This document shows positions 29,948-42,517 of a DNA stretch of 64,000 nucleotides, piece after piece. Source of the DNA: Salvia splendens. Taxonomy: Eukaryota; Streptophyta; Magnoliopsida; Lamiales; Lamiaceae. The stretch's first letter is position 1, and the number at the start of each line of letters is the position of its first letter. The notes beneath the pieces are model-generated. The model saw only the letters and a list, made by a program, of their open reading frames with translations. It had not been told where the DNA came from and ran no database searches. Location of the stretch: positions 35,727,208 to 35,791,207 of the forward strand of contig NC_056035.1 in NCBI RefSeq assembly GCF_004379255.2, in the 5' to 3' direction. The translations under genes and the position numbers were made by a program.

Positions 29948-31650
29948 TTAACATTTGAAGCCATGGCAGACAGAAACCCAAATGAAGAGAATTATAAGTA
30001 TCAAGAGGCCAATCACAATCAGCTTGATCTTCATATTCTCAAACCACATATTCCTCTTCAGCTGTGTCCCTTTTGCTTTAAAATCCTGGGCCTGAAACCC
30101 CAGGCATACAAATATGTTTAAGGAAAACATAAAGGAAATAATCCTATGCATATTACTAACTGCAGCCAAAACATTGAACAAGGCACCCAAGAACTGTCAA
30201 ACTAACCTGTGACCTTAGATCCTCACTTTTGTCAACAAGCAATTCAATCTTCTCCCCTCGGTCGAGAACCTAATAAGTAATTAACAGACTTATTAACAGG
30301 TATGATCAAGATGAACGATGAGCCATAAGAACACCAAGCTCTAGCCAGTGAGATAACACAGTTAACATCTTTACCTTTTCAATATTTTCAATCATAACAC
30401 CTTTTACTTCAGAAACCTGAGACTGGACCTTCGCAAGGTTGTTCACTTCGTCAGGGTGATCAACACAATACTGCATATGCCCTTTCAGTTTGGGGCTGGA
30501 ATACCATAATGAGTTTGACACGTCATGAAAGACGGTAGAAGATATTGTAAAACTAAAGAAACATCTTATACCCAAACTCCTTGTTGAGGCTATTTTCGCC
30601 TGCAGTTGTAGCTTTGCCTCCTCCATATCTTTTGTTGAAATCTTCCTTAACACGCTCCAGAAATGCAATGGGAAGCTGTCTACCAGTAGATTCCACAGCA
30701 ACAACACAATAGGCTACAAACGCAGCATGTAAAAGACAATTATACAGTCCATAAACCAAGAAGATCCAGTAACTGAAAAAACAAATGCATACATATTAAA
30801 GACAAATAACAAGACAATTCTACACATTCATAGAACATGAACTCTAGATATAGCCTTTTCCATTTTTATATGTTAATCTGTCACCAACTGCTCACATGAA
30901 AAGCATAGAGTGATTTGCTTTAAAAAAGTGCCTCTTTCAAAGGAATTGAAACTGAGAATGAGGGTGAATAGTGGCATAACTTCGTCATAATGTTCTGCTC
31001 AAAGTAACAGCAAACCTTAATTCTTTTCTGTAAAGTTCTTACAAACAAGCATCAGCAATCTTCCATTTAAATATACTACTCTAGCAACGCAGAAGGATTA
31101 GCGACTTAATAGAAGATGTTACACCTCATGAACTACTACACCATATAGTCGATCTGTGTGAGTATAATAGTACTAGACAAGTGTGTGATTATCTGTTTAT
31201 AGATTTAGCACTTCATGGATCTTTATTGAATCAACAACGCAACCACCATTCAAATTTTCATACAACATGAAGAATGTCATGAATCGCACTTCACAAATCA
31301 CATCTCCTTGTAATTATCTAGCTCCAATTTGCACATTATACAAAAATTAATCATAAGCAGAGAAGGGCGTATATGCAAATATTATGCGTGAAAAAAACGA
31401 GAACAAAACATGAATTGATAGATATGGTGAGAGAATGTGAAAAACATGAAAGGAGCGTACTGAATCCATTTTCGACGTGATAATTGAAGGTATGCCCATC
31501 GCAGTTGTAAGTGAATTTATTGCTGGAAGCGGGAAGCTTCTGCAAACACTGGGAAGCAACGGTGGTGAAATTCCCTTTGAATTCAGTGTACTCGACCAAA
31601 ATTGTGGTGCCTCTGGCGACGAAACTGTAGATCAATTCTTGTTGACCCAT
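29948..31650 (-). CDS. VAMP72-family R-SNARE (vesicle-associated membrane protein), 5 exons
   Basis: A vesicle SNARE that pairs with plasma-membrane or endosomal Q-SNAREs to drive membrane fusion in secretion. Exons (minus): 31650-31461, 30713-30572, 30495-30375, 30269-30207, 30091-29948. They splice in phase to 219 residues. An N-terminal longin domain (about 1-110) starts [15 protein letters not shown] and includes [12 protein letters not shown]. The R-SNARE coiled coil (about 126-186) has the zero-layer arginine R155 in [13 protein letters not shown]-terminal membrane anchor (about 196-214) is followed by a short lumenal tail HGFKC. Length and exon pattern fit plant VAMP721-726 proteins; the exact paralogue cannot be named from the window. 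No lesions seen. Confidence 0.95.
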
Positions 31651-31870
31651 GATTGATTATCTCTTGTGTAGGTGAAGATTGAAACGCGAAGGAACATAGA
31701 TGATGAGAAAAGGGGGAAATGGAGAGGAGATACAGGCCAGAGAAAGGGGGAGGAAAGGTGAGGTGGGAATGAATTGAGATGAGAAATTTGGGGGAGAGAT
31801 TGCGGGAGACATTCAACAATTGTTGAGAATTGAATTTTGGAGGGAGACACATTTCCGTTTTGCACATTAT

Positions 31871-32454
31871 ACTCCAATAAGCATATATTTTCAGGGTGCG
31901 TTAAACTAACACCATACCATTATTCTTAGCCAATCATTTGTACATGTGGACGAATGATCAGCTTGTTATATGGTAATCCTAAAAAATGCTCAAGGGTAAA
32001 TTTCTCGGCCAGCAATATCCAAAACGTTAGACAACAATTTTTTCTCAGCCAGCAATATCAAATACGCTAGACAGCAATCTATAGATTGCTGTCTAACGTT
32101 TATACTATTGCAGTGTAGCGTTTATAATATTGCAGGATACGTAGTGTCACAGTATCGCTTTAAGAGGTGTTGTCATTTTAACACAAACTTTTTTTTACTC
32201 CAATAATCTACTGCACCTATCAACGTTCCTATTTATATTCAACACACAAACATTTGTAATTGTATCTAAATCTAATTAATTACTATGTTTTTAAGAATTA
32301 GTAATTACTTATTCATTTATTTCTAGCATTGATGAGTATAATAATTCAAAATTAACACATAAAGCTCATTACGCTATAATAAGCACTTTGTGAACTCAAT
32401 TACGAGTTATGAAATCAAGATAATACAAACAAACTTCTTATTATAAAGATCATT
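31871..32454. other. Intergenic with a perfect 28-bp palindrome
   Basis: Two imperfect tandem copies of CAGCAATATC-type sequence lie near 32,010-32,070. A perfect palindrome spans 32,068-32,095 (half-site TAGACAGCAATCTA). Probably a MITE relic. The rest is AT-rich. Confidence 0.45.
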
Positions 32455-32532
32455 CCACACTTACAAGAAAAACAGCTTATTCAGTTACACCACATCTTAT
32501 TCATTCACTCACGAAGGTTTTTCAACTTATAA

Positions 32533-33009
32533 TTAACTGTCGGGATTGGCTTGAACATATGCCTCGATGGCTTTGAACATAGCCATGGCCTTCTCTTTCC
32601 CCTCTTTGATCTTCTCCTCATTAATCTCGACGTCGCCTTTGGTGTTGTAAATGCTCCTGTTCTTGCAGATGCTTCCTCCATCCTCAGTTGGGACGATTTT
32701 GATGTGATAAGTGATGGATTCAAGGACTCCAGCAAGAGCATCACCATCAATGATGCTGTAGGTGTGTGTCAAGTTCTCTTTGTCGATGGCCTCCACACGG
32801 TGCTTAGCACTCTTATACTGACTCCCTTCGCCAAAATGGATGATCTTCACAGTCCCAACGCCGCCATCTCCTTCCAATATCTCGACGCTCTTGATGGCCT
32901 GAGGCATGATCTTGGGGATGAGAGTGTCGGCGTCAAGCACCATGGCCTTAAACATCTTCGCAGCTGGGACTGACGATGGGATCTCAATATCATAGGTGAT
33001 GGCAACCAT
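32533..33009 (-). CDS. PR-10 / Bet v 1-family protein, copy 1 (158 aa, intronless)
   Basis: A small cytosolic defence-associated protein with a hydrophobic ligand cavity; some members bind hormones, flavonoids or alkaloid intermediates. It starts MVAITYDIEIPSSVPAAKMF. It has the glycine-rich loop GDGGVGT (residues 47-53) and the Bet v 1 signature around residues 95-125 (ESITYHIKIVPTEDGGS). The length of 158 is normal. Most PR-10 genes have one intron near codon 62; none is present here. A TATA box (CTATATATAG, about 33,117-33,126) lies about 110 bp upstream of the start on the minus strand. It differs from copy 2 by four residues by eye (M/V at 23, E/Q at 96, V/T near 127, last residue S/C). 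Confidence 0.97.
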   Translation of the reverse strand: MVAITYDIEIPSSVPAAKMFKAMVLDADTLIPKIMPQAIKSVEILEGDGGVGTVKIIHFGEGSQYKSAKHRVEAIDKENLTHTYSIIDGDALAGVLESITYHIKIVPTEDGGSICKNRSIYNTKGDVEINEEKIKEGKEKAMAMFKAIEAYVQANPDS

Positions 33010-33109
33010 TGTTTCTGAGCTAACTTTAAATTGGATGAAATGAATGGATAAGCAATGAGAGTGTATTCGAGTTGTTTTGGTTGAAATGTGATGGGAAATA
33101 TGGGAAACA

Positions 33110-33130
33110 CACTTAGCTATATATAGTGTA
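33110..33130 (-). promoter_or_regulatory. Probable TATA box of PR-10 copy 1
   Basis: CTATATATAG on the minus strand about 110 bp before the start codon. The matching place in copy 2 (about 33,916-33,926) reads ACTACATATAGC, a weaker match. Confidence 0.55.
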
Positions 33131-33355
33131 AAAAAGAAGATTCTTTTAAACGACTTTTTCGGAGTTTATACTTATACTTTATTTTAGCAAGTCTAAATAT
33201 TTAGCAATTAGTAGAAAACAAAGAGGATCGAGTCATCGACCAATGGTTAGCACCTCACCATATGAAATTAATGATTGTGTTCACATATGTCGGTTTGTTA
33301 ATCTTCTATTTCATTACAAAATTTATAGTATTATACTTTGTCACATGATCATTAG

Positions 33356-33643
33356 AGTAGTTACGAAATAAAAGAATAACAAGTGGATTATGAAGAGGTT
33401 GACTAGTCTATAAAGGAATGCTGATGCACAGTCTATCATATCACACATCGGATATGCATGTCATTAATAAATCATTTGAAGAAATGTTCTTCAATGTCTA
33501 ACCTAGAAATTATGATTAATTTGGTGTATTATGGAGTACTATATTAAACAATAAAGTAGGCACCAGCATTTCTGTGTATACAAGTCAATTTCATCATATC
33601 CAATTGTTATTCTTTTGTTTTATACTTTTATACATTCTCTGTT
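33356..33643. other. Spacer of the PR-10 inverted duplication
   Basis: AT-rich unique sequence between the two arms. No gene recognised. Confidence 0.5.
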
Positions 33644-34029
33644 TCTAATGATCGTGGTATAGTAAATAATGGAGTATGATTTTAATTTTGTAATGAAATA
33701 GTAGTAAATTAACAAACCGACATATATATGGACAGAGCCATTAATTTCATTTAGTGTAATAGAATATAAGAGTCCACAAAGAGGTGCTAACGATATAGGT
33801 TGATGACTCATGCTCTTTGTTTTCTAATTGCAAAAAAATATCATATACTTTGACATGCTAAAATTGTAGTTGAGCCTCGGAAAAACTCGTGGAAAAGAAG
33901 CTTCTTTTGACACTACATATAGCTAAGTGTGTTTCCCATATTTCCCATCACATTTCACATAAACACACTCGAATTCACTCCCATTGCTTATCCATACTTT
34001 ACAACCAATTTAAAGTTAGCTCAGAAACA

Positions 34030-34506
34030 ATGGTTGCCATCACCTATGATATTGAGATCCCATCATCAGTCCCAGCTGCGAAGATGTTTAAGGCCGTGGT
34101 GCTTGACGCCGACACTCTCATCCCCAAGATCATGCCTCAGGCCATCAAGAGCGTCGAGATATTGGAAGGAGATGGCGGTGTTGGGACTGTGAAGATCATC
34201 CACTTTGGGGAAGGGAGTCAGTATAAGAGCGCTAAGCACCGTGTGGAGGCCATCGACAAAGAGAACTTGACACACACCTACAGCATCATTGATGGTGATG
34301 CTCTTGCTGGAGTTCTTCAATCCATCACTTATCACATCAAAATCGTCCCAACTGAAGATGGAGGAAGCATCTGCAAGAACAGGAGCATTTACAACACCAA
34401 AGGCGACACTGAGATTAATGAGGAGAAGATCAAAGAGGGGAAAGAGAAGGCCATGGCTATGTTCAAAGCCATCGAGGCATATGTTCAAGCCAATCCCGAC
34501 TGTTAA
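34030..34506 (+). CDS. PR-10 / Bet v 1-family protein, copy 2 (158 aa, intronless)
   Basis: Head-to-head partner of the gene at 32,533-33,009, with the same family, length and motifs (GDGGVGT loop at 47-53; QSITYHIKIVPTEDGGS). The frame is open upstream to 33,889, but MVAITYD at 34,030 is the family start and the sequence before it is the conserved 5' UTR shared with copy 1. The protein ends NPDC instead of NPDS. The two genes are about 1 kb apart and transcribed away from each other, so they may share upstream control sequence. Confidence 0.97.
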   Translation: MVAITYDIEIPSSVPAAKMFKAVVLDADTLIPKIMPQAIKSVEILEGDGGVGTVKIIHFGEGSQYKSAKHRVEAIDKENLTHTYSIIDGDALAGVLQSITYHIKIVPTEDGGSICKNRSIYNTKGDTEINEEKIKEGKEKAMAMFKAIEAYVQANPDC

Positions 34507-34590
34507 TTATAAGTTGAAAAACCTTCGTGAGTGAATGAATGAATGAATAATGTGGTGTAACTGAATAAGCTGTTTTTCTTGTAATTGTGG

Positions 34591-34962
34591 TGATTTATTT
34601 TCTAAATTGAACGTTACGTGTGGAATGATTTATAAAAGTAATAAGTTTGTTGTATAGTACTAGTACTTTTGATATCTTGATGTCAAGAATTGGTGGATAA
34701 TAGATAGTATAACTTCTATGATTTGATTGATAATAAGTACTCCAAAGATTATGACAAACATAAAGTTCAAAGCAATATATATGTTGTATAAAATCATAAA
34801 CTAAAGGTCGCCAAAGGTTATGAACCTCCTCTTTTTTTAGAAATGGTTATGAACCTCCTTGTTCTAATGTTAATGTCACACTTCATTTATTTGTAATAGT
34901 TTTTAAAGACTAAAACAGAGTAAAACCTTATTTCAACTAACAGAAAGCAGACACCCGAAAGA
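34591..34962. other. Spacer, start of the tandem duplication unit
   Basis: AT-rich. From about 34,850 it matches 46,497-46,511 plus 47,599 onward, the corresponding 3' flank of the second cyclopropane synthase copy. Confidence 0.6.
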
Positions 34963-37900
34963 TTAGTTGTCAGAAGGCAGACGATTGTATGGAGCACTCC
35001 CAAATGCAGCAACATCACCAGGTCTATTTAATACAATCTGTCATTAATGGGAAATAATAAAACATTACTTACAAGATTAAATTTGTCACTAATTAGTCAC
35101 AGAAAAAAGTGTTTAAAAGAAAAGCTATGTATGATACCTGATAATTTCCGATAACCCAACATTTGAATCCAGCAGCACAATAGTCAAAATAGTATTCCCA
35201 TGTCCGTATGAACTTTTCATCAAATCCAAGAGCATGAATTTTACTAATAACACACAAGTTTCCTTCAGTAACTTCAAAAAAAAATAAGAATGAACTGTTA
35301 AGGAGAACAGTTTAATTACCTTCGGTTTTGGAGGAAGTTGTGCCGCCAACTTCTGAGGGTGTGGTAGTAATGATATCCTATTTCTTCTAAGTGCACGACG
35401 CTGCATAAAATCAATTTAACGAGAAATGCATCAATAAATAATTACTATACATTTTATACACATTTATTAAAATGGATCACCTAAATCTGGAAGCAGCAGC
35501 CATTGCATATATTGCTCGGTTAAGTGAAGGCAAACATCCACCATGGAATATATATTCCTTGACAAATCCATCCATGCGCCTCCAATCTTCATATTTCTCA
35601 TCAGCTACTGCTGTGAACTGAGATAAAAATCAAGTAGTTTTATATGAGTTTATCATTTAAGGGACAAAAACACCCTTGTTGTTGATACCAAAAATCAAAC
35701 AATTTGGTTTGCTGGGAAACTAAAAATGGAGAAGGTAGAGGTTACCTGAAGAACAAGAATACCATTGTCTGCTAATGAAGATTCACAACATTCGAAAAAT
35801 TCTTCCATATAGTCATGCCCCACGTGTTCTATCATTTCACTGCAAATTCAGCATGAGAATTGTGTCTTGTATATATATATATGTAGCTACAGTTAAGCAG
35901 AAACTTACTTCAAGAGTTTGAATTAGTTGGAAACATTAGATCAAAGGACTCACCATGATATTATCCTATCATATCTGTAGTTGCTAGGCAATTGGCGATA
36001 GTCACAAAGAAGAACTTCAATTTGATCCTGATAATAAAATTTATTATGGAAATAAAAAACATGGGAATCTTTTCTTTACATGTGTGTTTATGACAACTAA
36101 ATAAAATGTTATTACCTGTAAACCTGCTTCCTTCACTTTTGCTTCTATGTATTGCAGCTGACGCTCTGACAATGTAATGCCCGTATATTTGCATCCTGTT
36201 TTTTTCACTACTTCAATTGCTAAACTTCCCCATCCACACCCTATCTCTAGAATGTGATGATCTGTATTGATTCTTGCCTGTACTTGAAGGGATTATCAAA
36301 TGTAGTAATAAAACTACATATATAATTACTAAACCATCCTTACAAATATATATGATCATTTTATAGGTAGAAATAAATTTTGTAAGACAATATAATTTTA
36401 TAATAGTAATAGTTACATAGATAATGTATAGTAGTATAGCTTCAATAATAGGGATATAGTATGCAAACAAAACTATGCAAAACAAGGCTCTTTTAGGAGT
36501 AATAAAGATAGAGTACAAGTATTATTAGTTTTGTTATTACTATTATCAGTATAATAAGCTAAGATATACTATTGGTTTTCTGGGTGGGTGGAAAACTGGA
36601 AATTTAAGGGTTTTTAAGGAAACTGCTCCACTCTTCCAGTCTAGTGTAAATATATCCCATCAAGAAACACGAACTCTTCAATATTCGATCACTGTAATAG
36701 CACATGCTGATTAAGTTTCCAGAGAAGGAAAGCTATAGCAGATTTGATCTATTCACTCTAAATTTCACCTTTTAATGAGTAACTAGATATTCAACCTTTC
36801 CCACAAAGCTTAAGTAGTTAAATATATCAAATTAATTACTATAGCATCCCTAACGATCAATTCAAGATTGAAGGAATGTTCAAGTGAATTTCACCTTTTC
36901 AATCAAAATATGGACTTTCTGGAGCTGTGCATTCTTCAAATCTTCAAATGGATTCTGCAATGACAGTTTGAACTATGAATATTGGTACAGACCATCAACA
37001 GATCTATCTATTGAAAATTTGAAATCATTAGTATCACCTGAAATATTGCACAAGAATACGTCATTGTCTCATCCAAGAACAGAGAAAACAATTCATTACT
37101 CTGCCAAAAGAAATAAAATGAAATTGAATTACGATGAAAGAAATAAAAAGAACAGAGAAAAAAATTCATTACTCTGCCAAAAATTATGTGTTTGACGTCA
37201 CATGTACATCCACTAAAAATATTGCATACAATGAAGTATAGCAAATTAAACAAAGTAATAAAGATTTGTATTCCTGTGTTATTCTATAATTATTTTAATG
37301 CTTTGAAAACATATAGCCACTTACTAGGTCATAATGGCGCGAGATGTTACGCCGTGCCTGGATCAGTGTGTTCCTCCGGGAAACATGCTTGATGAATTTT
37401 TTTGTGGTTGCTGTTAAAGTTGTGTACAGAAATAGTCTCCAAGGTTTCCTAGGAATATCAACACAGTAAAATATATCATTGTATTACGTTCTATAAAGCA
37501 ATCAGACCAGATAAACGTACAAATAGCTCTTGATTATAATTACCTTGCCTTGTGTAACTCAGCACATGCATTCATCTCTGCATTTTTTATAATCAGCTGC
37601 AAAATACAAGTTCCATAAAGTATATATTCAAATAATGATAATTGGCGAGTTATAAGTTATCAAATATTATGAATTTTGGATCCATTTACTTACTAGAAGA
37701 AAGTTGAGAAGACCTTCATTTGCATCGACAAAAGAAATGTCACCATTAATGTAGGCATCGGCAAAACCTAAATCGGCCTCTGTTGCGACCTGTGAGAACA
37801 GAATCTAGTTTGACAATAAATACTTATAAAATTCAATATTCTTTAGGGGTAATAACCTAATATTACCTTCCAATAAAACTGAGGTTTCTGAACTCTCACA

Positions 37901-40128
37901 GTGACCTGTAAATTGCTCTTTCTTGTTGTACCTTGAAATGTAAAGATTTTACCACCTTCTTCCAAAAAGCTGTTTCAACAGAATTTATCAGTTGTATACA
38001 TTCTTTTTAAGTAGAAACCGAAGACGCAATATGTTATAATGTTGACTAGAAGCTCACATTAGACACCCAGTAGCAATAAATCGCTGAAAGAACCTCGCAA
38101 CGACAAAACAAGCACCAGTTTCAAGACGGGATGGAACCATGCATCTGGGGATGTTTGAATGAGTATAACGTTTTGTCAGCATGCTGTTTGCAGCAAGTAT
38201 TCCTGCCTGTCAAGATCAATTCATGTTAATAGAATAAAAATAGGAATGAGAATAAAAATTGTACTAATGGTGTGAAAAAATACCTTTACTCCATCCTCGG
38301 GGAAGCCATAGCCTGGAAGCATAAAGGATTATACCATAAAAGTCTATAAGTAATCATACACAACTTAATGGATTGCAGAAAAATTTTCTAGATAAATTTT
38401 TAGCACCTTGATATGCTCCACAGAACCAAAGTCCTCTCTTCCCTTGGATATCACTGAGGTTTGACAAAGCCGTGCTTGCAGAAACTGATGGTATAGGATG
38501 GCTCGTTGACAACTTCAAAGAAGTATGTTTGGGTGTACGAGGTGGATTTAGAGTAAAAAAAAAATGGAACCCTGGGTTCACTAATGTTCTGTACATCCAT
38601 TGAGAAAACAGGTCGCAAGATACTGGGTTATCTAGCAACTAAAGTTGGAAGAAAATCATTTTAATCGATAGATCATTTGATTCAATGCACAAAACCTGGA
38701 CATTGTTGAGCCAATAAGTTATACAAGCACTTTCATTGATAGCTCCAAGAAAATTCCTCAAGCTCCATGCCCCTCGAATTTTTGGCATCAAATTTTTGTC
38801 ATGGTGAAGGAAAATATCACTGTAGTAAGAGTTCAAGAGTAGAAGTGGGCTCATGACTTTGGAGATTAGTCTGAAAATACTTCCATCTAAGGGGAAAGTT
38901 CCACAAGATAATGATTATCATAAAGGAAACCTGTAGGCATACTGAAAAGCGCCAAGTATTCTTAATTCCTCGTTTGTCGCCTGCTTTCCTAAGATGTTTA
39001 GAGCATCTGGAGGATGTGCAGCAATTATGCACCGATCATATACTTCTTCCAATCCATCCTTATATGTAACAATGCAACCTGCATCATTCTTTGTTACACT
39101 CATGTGAAAAATGTAAGCTCGCATTAATGGAAAGATAAATATAGTACCATTTTTTTGCTAAGAATTCAAATAACAATAAGGTGATGAGAGCAGACAGGAA
39201 AGGAGTAGTGTTTGATGCATACTTACCCTTGTCATTTGTAAAAACAGAATATATTTCAGAATTGGTTTTCACTTGACAGCCTCTACCTTCCAGCTCTTTT
39301 TGAATCTGGTAAAGAATTATATATGAAAAATCTTATTAGAGTTTATTCACATTTAATATCTATGAATAATGCCTTGTTCCTCAGATGATATTTCTAGATT
39401 AAAAATCTAAGAAACTCACTACCTACCCCATCGACATAACTTTGTGAAAGCCATTTCGGTGTAAGCCGTTTCGTGAGACCAATAAACTGCATAAAAGAAA
39501 ATAACCTTAACATTTTAATAGAAATATATGGCAATGATGCCACATTCACTAACAAATGTAAATGTCGACCTCAAGAATGTCGAAAATGCTCAAGAATGAA
39601 AGTGTTAAATAGGCTGAGAAGGTCATCACTGCAGAAGAGCATGGCCAAATTGAAGCACAAATTGGAATCTGTAAACAAAAACATAATTTAAAGTCAGATC
39701 TTTGCTTGCATGACATGGACAAGTATGATTTTTAATAGTCATACAAGGAAAGCTTTCTGGAATATCTCAGAGTAACCACGGGATTGGACAAAGCTCCCCA
39801 ATGTTTCATTCCTGTCAATATCTGGATTGTTATTGAGCTCTTCAATATAACTGCAATTGTTGGAGACATTCATTGAGAAAATACTTGAAAAGGGATTAAC
39901 TCTAATACCAAAAGAGGCTCAGTGTTGTTAGGATAATACTTACAGAGAGGCGTTGTCTCTGAACTTAATGATTTCCCTCATCATTTTCCAAAACCATGGA
40001 TTCAACACATTCTTTTTCTGTGCAAACAAACTTGAGAGTCCATTTCGAGTTCCCCAACACTGAGTGTCAGAAACCTCAGTATCAACTCCAACACTCTCAA
40101 ATAGTTCCATCACCTCCGGATACATAGC
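34963..40128 (-). pseudogene. Cyclopropane-fatty-acyl-phospholipid synthase (FAD oxidoreductase fused to methyltransferase), copy 1, probably non-functional
   Basis: Plant cyclopropane synthase adds a methylene group from S-adenosylmethionine to an acyl double bond; the C-terminal half is the methyltransferase and the N-terminal half a flavin amine-oxidase-like domain. I place 23 exons here, e.g. 40128-39944, 39850-39745, 39078-38931, 38819-38696, 38588-38407, 38206-38058, 37410-37325, 36277-36116, 35839-35746, 35618-35481, ending 35037-34963. Seen: SAM motif LEIGCGWGSLA, KYTGITLSERQLQY, EMIEHVGHDYMEEFF, YHYYHTLRSWR, FIRTWEYYFDYC and oxidase segment LWFCGAYQG. Faults: the first exon with the FAD Rossmann fold is not found upstream; exon 40128-39944 is 33 bases shorter than expected (SDTQCWGTRNG joins directly); exon 38588-38407 has a run of ten T giving +1 and a stop. 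The methyltransferase exons look intact. Confidence 0.85.
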
Positions 40129-40745
40129 CTGTCCAATAAATGAATCACACGTAAACAACGCATTAGTTCCACTAAAGAGTGATGATAAAATTTCAGTTTT
40201 TGGATTAACAACGAATGGAACTCTATTGACAAAAACTCATACAGGCTAATTGGGTCAGACAAAGTATTTTGTGAAGAACACAACTGCACAAGTGTCCCCA
40301 GCTTCCACCAAATCTTCTAGCATCAATCGTTCCGATAACCCCATAACAACATCCGCATGCAGTTGAATGGGAAAGCAAGAAAAGATGAAGAATCATATGC
40401 ATATCCCATGCCCAGACAGGTAAAATCACCAGATTCCGTAAAGGCCGAACTGGTGACAAGTCAGGCATTTCGTCGAATATGAGATGGGCAAGTATCTAAT
40501 GATACAATATATTACATATTTACTACTATATCATTATCATCTGTTTTGCAGTTGATGATTGTTTCCAACCATATCTTTGGATGGTAAAACAGGCTCTTGA
40601 TTTTTCATCATATTGTTGAGTGACAATCGACAGTTAATTTCATACAGGCCCTTACTCATTTTCTCGTTCTTCTCATTTTCTTTGAATTATTTATAATGAT
40701 TTTGGTTTTATTTTTAATTTTAATTATGGAATTATCCTAAGTTAT
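40129..40745. other. 5' flank of cyclopropane synthase copy 1
   Basis: Matches parts of 52,998-53,480 upstream of copy 2. No first exon is recognisable. Confidence 0.55.
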
Positions 40746-40966
40746 ACTCCCTTTGTCCGAGTACGCTCTCTTTCCTTTTTAGTCTGTCCCATAAAATTAT
40801 GCATTTTTTTTTAATTTTAAAAACTATTTTATTTCTAATAAATTTTAGATTCATTATCCACTAATAATATTTTAATTACTTTTTCTTTATATCTCTTTTA
40901 TCTTATTAACTATACATTAAACCTTGTGTTCAACCAAAAATGTACATTCTTGTGGGACGAGGGAAC
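40746..40966. mobile_element. Stowaway-like MITE
   Basis: Left end CTCCCTTTGTCCGAG after TA; right end CTTGTGGGACGAGGGAA before TA. About 220 bp, AT-rich, non-coding. Confidence 0.65.
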
Positions 40967-41078
40967 TATATTAATAGTATATATTTGTGAAATATAAGTA
41001 TAAAATCAATTAATCTACTCCTATTATATAGAGAAATGTTAGTTTATTTGTTTGAAGTGACGATCATATACATAATAG

Positions 41079-41714
41079 AGGCGAGTGTTATACTGCTAAC
41101 TCAATATTTAATTGCTAACTACAATTAAATAATAGTCATTAGATATTCAAATCAAGGGTCTAGATCAATAGCCTCGAAATGTCATCAACAAAAAACGTCA
41201 ATAAAGGTATTAAGTTCAATTTACCACAAATTAGTTGTAACTAACTTTTAAAAAATATCAAATAACTTTAAAACACATATAACTTTCTCGACTTAAATTA
41301 TTTTTTCACACAACATATATCAAATTAAAGATAATTTCATAAGGATTCTAACGAGATCTCACTTGCATATGTTCCGATCTCAAAATTTGTAAAAAAAATC
41401 AAAAATTTTCAATTTTTTCGTAGAGCAACAAATGTTAACATAGTATATAAAATAGGTCAATATAATATATGTACAATGTCATTCTTAAAGCAATGTGTTG
41501 ACATTCTCAAAGCATTGTGTTGATATGTTCAAAATACTATATTGACATTTTCATTCAAAACCCTAATTTAGTAGTTTTTTTTATCAATTGCGATTTAATT
41601 AATAAAAACAAAAATTACACGTGGTAAATTTTAGACCACTAGATTTCTAAAATCCTATAGTCTTAAATTAGTTGTAGTTAGCAATTAGAAAGTGAGTTAG
41701 CAATTGATCACTCC
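41079..41714. mobile_element. MITE with about 45-bp terminal inverted repeats
   Basis: Left GAGTGTTATACTGCTAACTC and right (inverted) GGAGTGATCAATTGCTAACTC, both followed by a second AATTGCTAACTACAA word. Interior AT-rich. No clear target duplication. Confidence 0.6.
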
Positions 41715-42152
41715 ACATATACATATATTAACATTGTTCTCGTTTAATCAACATTTATGTTACTTATGTTAATACAAAATTTTAATAAAAATAATCTCAT
41801 AATCTAAATCTATCATAAACGAATTCTTCAAAACTAAATAGGTTATGAAAATCGTAACCAAATACTTACCTATGCGATCGGGCTCGGCCCTACTATGCAG
41901 CTATGCTATTGGGCTGGTCGATCTGGCCCGAACCCAAATCTAGCCCAAACTCTACTCAACCCATATCCAATTTATGCAAGTAATACACTTTTTATAAAAA
42001 AAATGGTTATAATAAATAAATATGGTGGTTATTATTATTAGAAGTTGTTTTTGTTAACAAGTATTATTTTTATAAATAAAAGCTATTGTAATTTTTTATG
42101 GAAAATCATTTGGGGCGAGTTCTAACCTTAGTAAAAAGTTATTAAAGGGTTA
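41715..42152. other. Intergenic
   Basis: AT-rich, with a short GC-richer stretch near 41,875-41,960 of words such as GGGCTCGGCCC. No gene recognised. Confidence 0.4.
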
Positions 42153-42155
42153 TTA

Positions 42156-42471
42156 GAGCATTTTCATGGGAATAGGTAAATGTAGTGGAGAGAAATAACT
42201 ACCAAATTTATTTATTCTTTATAAAAATTTATTCTCCAATGAAGTTTATTTGTGAAGGTACTATGCATTCTTTAATCAATTTTGAAATGTACATTTACCT
42301 CCTCTTCTTACAAAAGGTAAAAAAATTAGTTATTTTGCTTACTTTTTTTATTATCTCTTCTCTTGGAGCTCTCTTGGAGCTCATTTCTTTGTAAGAAGAT
42401 ATAATTACCTTTTATAGAAGGTAAATGAGAAATATAAATTCTCAATTTATCTTTCCCATTTGGAGATACTC
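42156..42471. mobile_element. PIF/Harbinger-type MITE, TSD TTA
   Basis: GAGCATTTTCATGGGAATAG on the left mirrors CCCATTTGGAGATACTC on the right. TTA flanks both ends (42,153-42,155 and 42,472-42,474). Confidence 0.65.
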
Positions 42472-42517
42472 TTAGCTACTTTTTTTAGTGATACATTCAG
42501 AACTATGGTTTATTATT

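Larger units (their letters stand above)
32455..34590. repeat. Large inverted duplication containing two PR-10 genes
   Basis: The left arm (about 32,455-33,355) and right arm (about 33,644-34,590) are inverted copies covering the 3' UTR, the coding region, the 5' UTR and several hundred bp of upstream sequence. The spacer is about 290 bp. Coding parts are nearly identical; the upstream parts are diverged and carry small indels. Confidence 0.85.

Noticed and set aside
33889..34029. In-frame extension upstream of PR-10 copy 2 giving a 205-residue frame
   Set aside because: The extra residues are translated 5' UTR, which matches the UTR of copy 1. The family start is MVAITYD at 34,030.
37153..37190. 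Second copy of an exon-like segment (ATTCATTACTCTGCCAAAA) upstream of exon 37100-37038
   Set aside because: Only about 30 bp of intron duplication, with no complete exon; a local slippage event.
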